DNA from: Adiantum capillus-veneris
Taxonomy: Eukaryota > Streptophyta > Polypodiopsida > Polypodiales > Pteridaceae
DNA length: 64,000 bases
Reading direction: 5' to 3'
Assembly: GCA_014529385.2 (NCBI GenBank)
Contig: CM043959.1
Span: forward strand, 14,693,809 to 14,757,808
In this document: one piece after another, positions 59,041 to 64,000 of the stretch
How the letters are laid out: each line of letters starts with the position of its first letter
Numbering within the stretch: the first letter of the stretch is position 1
Made by a program: the position numbers and the translations under genes
Notes under the pieces: generated by a model
The model's input: only the letters and a program-made list of their open reading frames with translations
Told to the model about the DNA's origin: nothing
Database searches by the model: none

Positions 59041-60092
59041 TGGCATCATCGGATGCTCGACAACCTAGGAGTGTTATTCACTCCATTTCATGCAGCAATG
59101 TACAAAACGATAGTGGACATTGGGTAATGATAGAGTTCAAACAATTGATGTGCGTGACAATGTAGCCCAGCTCAAGAGGCGCACACAAAGTCTCAAGGAG
59201 ACACATGGCTTCTCGAGCACTCCATTGGAAGGAAAAAATTATGGAGTTCAAGCAAACCCAAGATAGAAAGAGGCTTGCAAAGGTGCAACATATGTATGTT
59301 GCTTCAGAACTGAAGCTAGAGATAGCATTGGTTCCATCAAGATTTCTTGCAAACTATAATTTCACTCCTTTGTCAAGTTTCTAGGTTGTCTATTTTGTTG
59401 CTTTGTTGACTATAAGATTTTGATTGCTTTTTTATGTTTGCAGATGTATTTCCATCCAATTTTGTAGAGTGGGAGCCAATAGAGTCCTTCATAGAAACTT
59501 TTGAGGCCATCCATGCTGACCTTGGCAAACTGCTCTATGCTAGTTGTCCATCATTTGAGCTTGCTTCACGGGGCATTTTTTTTAATAACCATAGTTATGT
59601 CACACCTAGGCGAAATGGGTATGGTAATCTTTGTCTAGTTCACCTACTAACCCTATAGGGTTTAGAATGGCCTAATCCAGATAGTGCATAGCAATAACCA
59701 AAAGGAGAATTAAGAAAAATGTGCATACAAAAATGAAGTGCTCCTATGGTTCCCACAAAGCAATGGTAGCATGGTTTATGTCTCTTCATGTGTTTGTGTA
59801 TATCTTTTGATTTTGTAGAGTGTTCACACGACACCAACAATGTGGACTTGCAAAGGGGGAAGTGCGATGATCGGCTTCCTTGCAGCTAGATGGGAGACCA
59901 AGGTGTTCAATCACCAAGGAGATAGAATTAAATGCTATGTAGTTTTTGAGAATGTGGTGTTCAAAGACCATATTGCAAAGTAAATCTTGTCGATGGTTTT
60001 TCCCTACAGAAGATGGAAGCTAACGATGGGAAAATGGGAGGCACCAGAATTTGATATTGTTGTTAGGACTTGCAAATATGCCTTCACAATGA
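59041..60092 (+). pseudogene. multi-exon gene relict of unknown family, 5' part
   Basis: An ATG at 59041 starts a short frame (MASSDARQPRSV). An intron-like end TTTATGTTTGCAG (59431-59443) leads into an open exon, 59444-59618 (FVEWEPIESFIETFEAIHAD). It ends at GG|GTATGG. The next acceptor, TTTTGTAGAG (59811-59820), restores the same reading frame (VHTTPTMWTCKGGSAMIGFL). That exon continues with RWETKVFNHQGDRIKCYVV to a TAA at 59981, beyond which the frame stays open to 60092 (FPYRRWKLTMGKWEAPEFD). The phase match across a 202-bp GT-AG interval suggests a real former gene. I do not recognise the protein. Confidence 0.45.
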
Positions 60093-60600
60093 TGTAGTGC
60101 ACAACATCCCAGTGAATAGGGATTGGCACCTTGGTCATCTTCGCGAGTATTTTAATCTCAGATATACCTTGTTCAAGTAATTCCTCTTTGTAATCAACAA
60201 AAAGGTTGTTTGTTCTAGGAAAGAGAAGAGCCTCTTATGTGAGAACATTGTGTTTTCACGATGTATTTTTAATAAAGGTTGTAATTGATGCGATTTTTCT
60301 CCCACTAATGAATATGGTGTTTTGAATCTCATGTCTATATATACTTGTTAAACTTCAATTTGTTCAAGATTTCGAATGAAATTCATGATTTTATTGATTT
60401 GAAACATGAGTGTCTTCAATGTTCGTGTCTTTTGATGGTTATCGCATGATTTTGTTTAAAAATATAGTTTTAAGTTAATTTGATGATATTTTTAAGTGTT
60501 TTTAAAAAAGTGACCCTAGGTGTATAAGTGACTTTTAAAGTTTTAAACTTCATTTTTCACATTCACAAAACTTTAACTCTAAGCTCTCTTCCCATCTTCT
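60093..60600. other. possible intron or AT-rich spacer in the relict gene
   Basis: A short continuation of coding-like sequence (NRDWHLGHLREYFNLRY) lies near 60115-60165 in another frame. The rest is AT-rich with no supported gene. Confidence 0.35.
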
Positions 60601-61740
60601 TGCAAACGAACCCATGGTGACGCTTTGTGATGCACTTCTTGCACAATTTTAAAATGTAGGAATTGCAAATCGAGCACATGAGCTAGTAAGTGTGTCAAGG
60701 GGACGATTGACTTGTAGACAATTGCCAATTTGCATGCAGAGGTGTTCCAAAGCTTTTTTGACTACATGGGATAGCACATGGAACAATATACCATAGAGTA
60801 TGAGGGATCCGACATGGCATGGTTGCAAGTGGATTTCCTCAAACACCTCTATGTGGTCAACAAATTTTTTTGATTTCATCTGTTAAGGTTTATGAAGGGC
60901 TCACTGAACAAGGTTGTCAGATAGAGGATGCGGATGACCTCATAGACTTGGGCATGGGGTGTATAGACACCCAGTTCATTTCTTGGGACATGGTACTGGT
61001 TTTACTTTTGCTTGAGGACATGAAGAAGGGAAAATTAAAGAAAAATGCCGGTCAAAAACTGCCTATAACCATTGCGGAGGAAAAGAATGAAGACATTGAA
61101 GAGGTTGATGAGCTAGCTGAGGCATCTATGGTACTCGTCCTTTTGCAAGAGCCCAGCTCTACTGAGAAGGAAGATCGGATGATAGAGGGAGATCAGATTC
61201 TCCCAACAAGCCTCTCTTTTCTTCCCAATGACAATGAACAAAAATTGATGCAAATTGTAGAAGATACCCTGGTGGAAATTAAATCATGTGCCACCTTCTA
61301 CGAAAGCATCCCCAAGATCACCTTCCAACCACACAAACTATCGACTCCTAAGCGTCCGGAGATGATTTCTCTAGCATTGATCTTACAAAAAAAATCTTGA
61401 AGATAAGGATGAAGAACTGAGGTATACATTTTTTAACCTAATCAATTGTTTATGACTTCTTACATGTGTTGAAGCTCTTCAATTTGTTTTGCAGACAGCA
61501 TACCATGTTGATAAGTTTGCAATGCAAACTGGAGGTTCTCGTAGCATGCCAATTGGTAGGGATAGCTCCTTGTGGCACTACCTGAGCAACTTGAGGCCAT
61601 CCATCTTTTGAGTTGCTCACATGGAGTTCTTCAAACATGGTAGTGTAGAGCTACTCAAGTGCAAAGCACTAATTGCCATCCTTGCAGAAGATTCCCTCAC
61701 CCTCAATGCTCACAAATGTATATTTGTGGACTGAGAGGCT
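60601..61740 (+). pseudogene. multi-exon gene relict of unknown family, 3' part
   Basis: A helical segment near 60730-60865 (EGSDMAWLQVDFLKHLYVV) has one stop. The longest open stretch, up to 61400, includes DADDLIDLGMGCID and the acidic EEKNEDIEEVDELAEASM. It ends at an A8 run that shifts the frame. A GT-AG interval, 61422-61494 (ACTGAG|GTATAC...TTTTGCAG|ACAGC), follows. The last exon (61495-61733) reads DKFAMQTGGSRSMPIGRD and VELLKCKALIAILAEDSL with two stops. Function is unknown. Linking it to the 59041-60092 part is inferred from strand and spacing. Confidence 0.4.
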
Positions 61741-61843
61741 GTCTTGTATGCCTTTACAAGCAAGCACCCTGGGTCAATCCCCTCGCATTGTGCCTTAAGC
61801 CTAGGTCTAGGGGTAACAAACCCTAAAGATATTAAAAAAAAAA
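61735..61843 (+). mobile_element. possible tRNA-derived SINE end
   Basis: GCAAGCACCCTGGGTCAATC (61769-61788) resembles the B-box region of tRNA-derived SINEs (GGTTCGANTCC). A poly(A) run of about 10 ends the unit at 61843. No A box or flanking duplication could be established. Confidence 0.3.
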
Positions 61844-62035
61844 TAACGTCTGGTCAACCATTCGGTCCATACCCACAGATGTAATTCACAACGATACAAA
61901 TCAACCATGATGTAACTTTTAAAGCAATAGGGATAAATTTTGTCTTGTCAATTGTATTTTGTTCAGAGTGTGTACTTGTTTTTTTGGTCATATTGTTCTA
62001 CAAAAGCTGTCAAGAAAATTTCTTGTAACGTCTCT

Positions 62036-62323
62036 GGCCTACACCTAACATGCACCCGATGGATGGGGGGAGATCGGTGAGAAAATTTTCGCAAAATCAA
62101 GCAACAAGGGATCCGTATGGGGCTGGTCCGGGGCACGGGGTGTACTATGTGCAATGATGCAAACAAAGAAGCAAAAAAATCCCCTGTGTGCCACGGCATG
62201 CTAGAGGTTGTTTTGACTAGGAAGGAATAGCCTCAGCCTTGTATGGTATCCTCGTTGCTTGATTTTGCCAAAATTTCCCTATCGGTCTCCCCTTGGCCAT
62301 CGGGTGCATGTTAGGTGTAGGCG
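62036..62323. mobile_element. inverted-repeat (foldback/MITE-like) element
   Basis: The left arm, 62036 to about 62133, begins GGCCTACACCTAACATGCAC. The right arm, about 62222-62323, is its reverse complement, ending TGCATGTTAGGTGTAGGC. Arms are about 85-100 bp with scattered mismatches, and the spacer is about 90 bp. Both contain the block GCAAAATCAAGCAAC. No ORF or clear target duplication was found. It resembles a small non-autonomous DNA transposon. Confidence 0.75.
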
Positions 62324-62511
62324 AGGAACAATTTGATATTACAACTTGACAAAACACAATTCAAATACTAAAATAACACAATGTACAAAATCAATTGTTA
62401 TAATTTCTCTAAATGATTAAAAAAAATTGAGTCATTGATATTATATAAAAAGATTACAAATCTCAAAAAGAGAAGTTACAAATCTCTAGAGGAAGGCCTA
62501 CATGGGATAAA
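62324..62511. other. AT-rich spacer downstream of the H3-fold frame
   Basis: No coding or structural feature is seen. It lies between the inverted-repeat element and the end of the minus-strand H3-like frame. Confidence 0.4.
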
Positions 62512-63638
62512 CTACTTTTTTTGATAGCATCTATAATTTCTCAAGTTGATTCCTAAAAAAAAAATTGTAGTCTTTAGTAGAACTTGTTCGGCATGCATCA
62601 TACAAGATACGCCGCCTAGGAACAGCTGTACCAAAATGTCCTTGGTGATGTCTTGTAGGTCCAACAGTGTTGAATATTGTATACACGTAGCTCTGTCACT
62701 GTGTTCCTCCATTATTTCTCTCACCACCCGAGAGAAGGTCACCTTTGGTATTATTGTCTCTGTTCTTTTTTTATACTTTTGTATCTCTTGTAGAGCAATG
62801 GTGCCTGGCCTCCATCGTTGTTTCTTTTGTGTAGTTGGTGGTGGTGGTGCTACTGGCTACCTAACCCATTGAGGAGGATCATTTTTATAGTTTCTTCTCC
62901 TCTCCTCTTGGGCCTGTTGCTCTTCAAGTGTAAGCTTTTCTTCTTTTTCCTTGTACAATGTTTAACTCTTTGAGGATTTTTTTCAGGCCTGAAGGTCCCA
63001 GTCTTTGCTTCTTGACTTTGTCGAGCTCTATCCTCTGTAGCTGACTTCTCTGCCTCTTCTCGTGCTTGTAAATTGGCTAGGTGGGCTCTCTAGGACTCGT
63101 CTCTCTGCCACTCCTCTTGTTCCTTTTGTCTTCTCTCTGGTTCTTTCTTTGCACTTCTTTCTCTGTCGCTTCTTTCTTTTACAGCTCTTCTTTTTTCTTT
63201 CTTCTCTTGGTTTCTCGTGCTTCAAAAATGCGATCACCTGATATCACTTTGTGCACCCTTTTTTTGAATCAGAGACCAGTTTTTTGCGGTGTAGACGTTG
63301 GTTTTGCTTGAGCTCTATGTCCTTGGACATGCGGCATGTCTTCCTCATTCAGCAATGGAAACTAGTAGTTTTCTTATATTGGCCTTGTTTCTTGTGTACA
63401 TCTGTTCAAAGATGAGATTGGTGGGGGATCTAGCAGAGATGTGTATTTGGCATGATGTAGTGGTTGAATCATCTGGAATTAGTGGTTGGGGAGTCTCTTG
63501 GGAACCTAGAGTAGGTTGTGATATTGGGTTCTCCACATGTGATTGATGTTGTGGACTTAAAGCTATGGATTCTACATGAGGTAATGGTTGTGGATTTTTT
63601 GTGGAGTGAGTGGTGGTGGTGGTAGCATCGATGTGCAT
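62512..63638 (-). pseudogene. histone H3-fold (CENH3-like) protein with long N-terminal region, degenerate
   Basis: An ATG at 63638 opens 97 codons rich in Thr, Ser, Pro and His (LPHVESIALSPQHQSHVENP). The same frame, after a TGA at about 63345, turns Glu/Lys/Arg/Gln-rich (RRQKEQEEWQRDES, NLQAREEAEKSATEDRARQ) to near 62990. An A7 run then shifts it, and LTLEEQQAQEERRRNYKNDP leads to a TAG at 62859. From 62856 the frame is open to 62512. A basic linker (TTQKKQRWRPGTIALQEI) is followed by TIIPKVTFSRVVREI, DLQDITKDILVQLF and CMMHAEQVLL. These match H3 alphaN, alpha1 and alpha2. The IIP for LLIRK and one extra loop-1 residue fit CENH3. Helix 3 is poorly kept. It is probably a decayed gene. Confidence 0.65.
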
Positions 63639-64000
63639 AGTGGTCTACTCTTGTGAATTCTCTATGTGGTGGAAGATATGACTCGCATGTTTGATGTGTT
63701 CAAGCAGATCCTCTACAACGTGCAAATGAGAAATGAACTTCAAGTTATGAGTTTTGACTTATATAGTACTTAAAGTTTTTTAAAATTTCAAAAACTCTAT
63801 AATAGACGAAACTTGACTCTATAAAGTTAATAAAAATTTCAAAAAAATCTAAGATAGACAAAACTTGATGCATGGAATTAGTGAATGGGGCATCAACAAA
63901 TCATCTGGTATTTTAATGTATGTTCACAATAAAATGGTTAGTGTTAGAGATTTATTAGTTTTCTACCCACTGCCTGCCATTTGTTGTTGGGTCTCAAACC
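63639..64000. other. upstream region of the H3-fold frame
   Basis: It holds the TATA box at 63758-63765 and, between it and the ATG, an open minus-strand stretch (VVEDLLEHIKHASHIFHHIE) that ends in a stop three codons before the ATG. Further upstream is AT-rich with a repeated AAAATTTCAAAAA motif near 63780-63850. Confidence 0.4.
63758..63765 (-). promoter_or_regulatory. TATA box candidate upstream of the H3-fold frame
   Basis: Minus-strand TATATAAG lies about 120 bases upstream of the ATG at 63638, a usual distance for a plant promoter with a short leader. Confidence 0.4.

Noticed and set aside
61740-61800. Possible tRNA gene
   Set aside because: Only a B-box-like sequence is present. No A box or cloverleaf can be formed.
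63081-63311. Plus-strand Leu/Ser/Phe-rich open frame that looks like membrane segments
   Set aside because: It is the antisense of the Glu/Lys/Arg-rich part of the H3-fold frame and has no independent support.

Overview
The window looks like plant nuclear DNA from a large, repeat-rich, AT-rich genome. It is a nest of decayed LTR retrotransposons of plant type: Ty3/gypsy chromoviruses with a C-terminal chromodomain, Athila/Tat-like gypsy elements, and one Ty1/copia element. There are no bacterial-type operons and no clearly intact host gene. The species cannot be told from the sequence; a gymnosperm-like or other large vascular-plant genome is my guess.

Layout. 1-2920 is AT-rich sequence with an (AC)23 microsatellite and a TATA box but no gene I can support. 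2921-8362 is chromovirus A (+): 5' LTR, tRNA-Met-type primer site, gag and pol, cut off in integrase. 9061-15573 is element H (+): an unrecognised protein (ORF-X), gag-like blocks, an aspartic protease, a repeated W-[IV]-P-K motif and a polypurine tract, with no reverse transcriptase. 16699-22809 is chromovirus B (+), without its 5' LTR and internally deleted. 22810-23341 is a minus-strand chromovirus scrap (E). 23342-35925 is chromovirus D (-), split by chromovirus C (-, 26373-35227). C is the only complete element: two LTRs about 1.3% diverged, PPT, PBS and a perfect 5-bp target duplication. 35936-36145 is a scrap of another element start (M). 37226 to about 39800 is chromovirus J (+), with gag joined directly to the integrase C-terminus by internal deletion.

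The right half holds K (-, 40690-43882), a second degenerate ORF-X; G (-, 43975-51937), an Athila/Tat-like element with 5' LTR, decayed tRNA-Asp-type PBS, gag, PR, RT, RNase H and partial IN; F (+, 51960-54148), a related pol; a copia 3' half (-, 54149-56048) inserted in F; a gypsy integrase scrap L (-, 57986-58290); a degenerate multi-exon gene relict of unknown family (+, about 59041-61740); a possible SINE end; a long inverted-repeat element (62036-62323); and a minus-strand reading frame (63638-62512) whose C-terminal part matches the histone H3 fold, with CENH3-like features, behind a long low-complexity and charged N-terminal region.

How they relate. A, B, C, E and J belong to one chromovirus family, sharing LTR, gag, chromodomain and PPT; D is a different chromovirus. 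The insertion order visible is C into D, D into E, B probably into E, copia into F, and possibly G beside or into F. Nearly all retroelement genes are broken, with many stops that fit C-to-T decay of methylated DNA. The items most worth a second look are the H3-fold reading frame, the duplicated unknown ORF-X, and the multi-exon relict.
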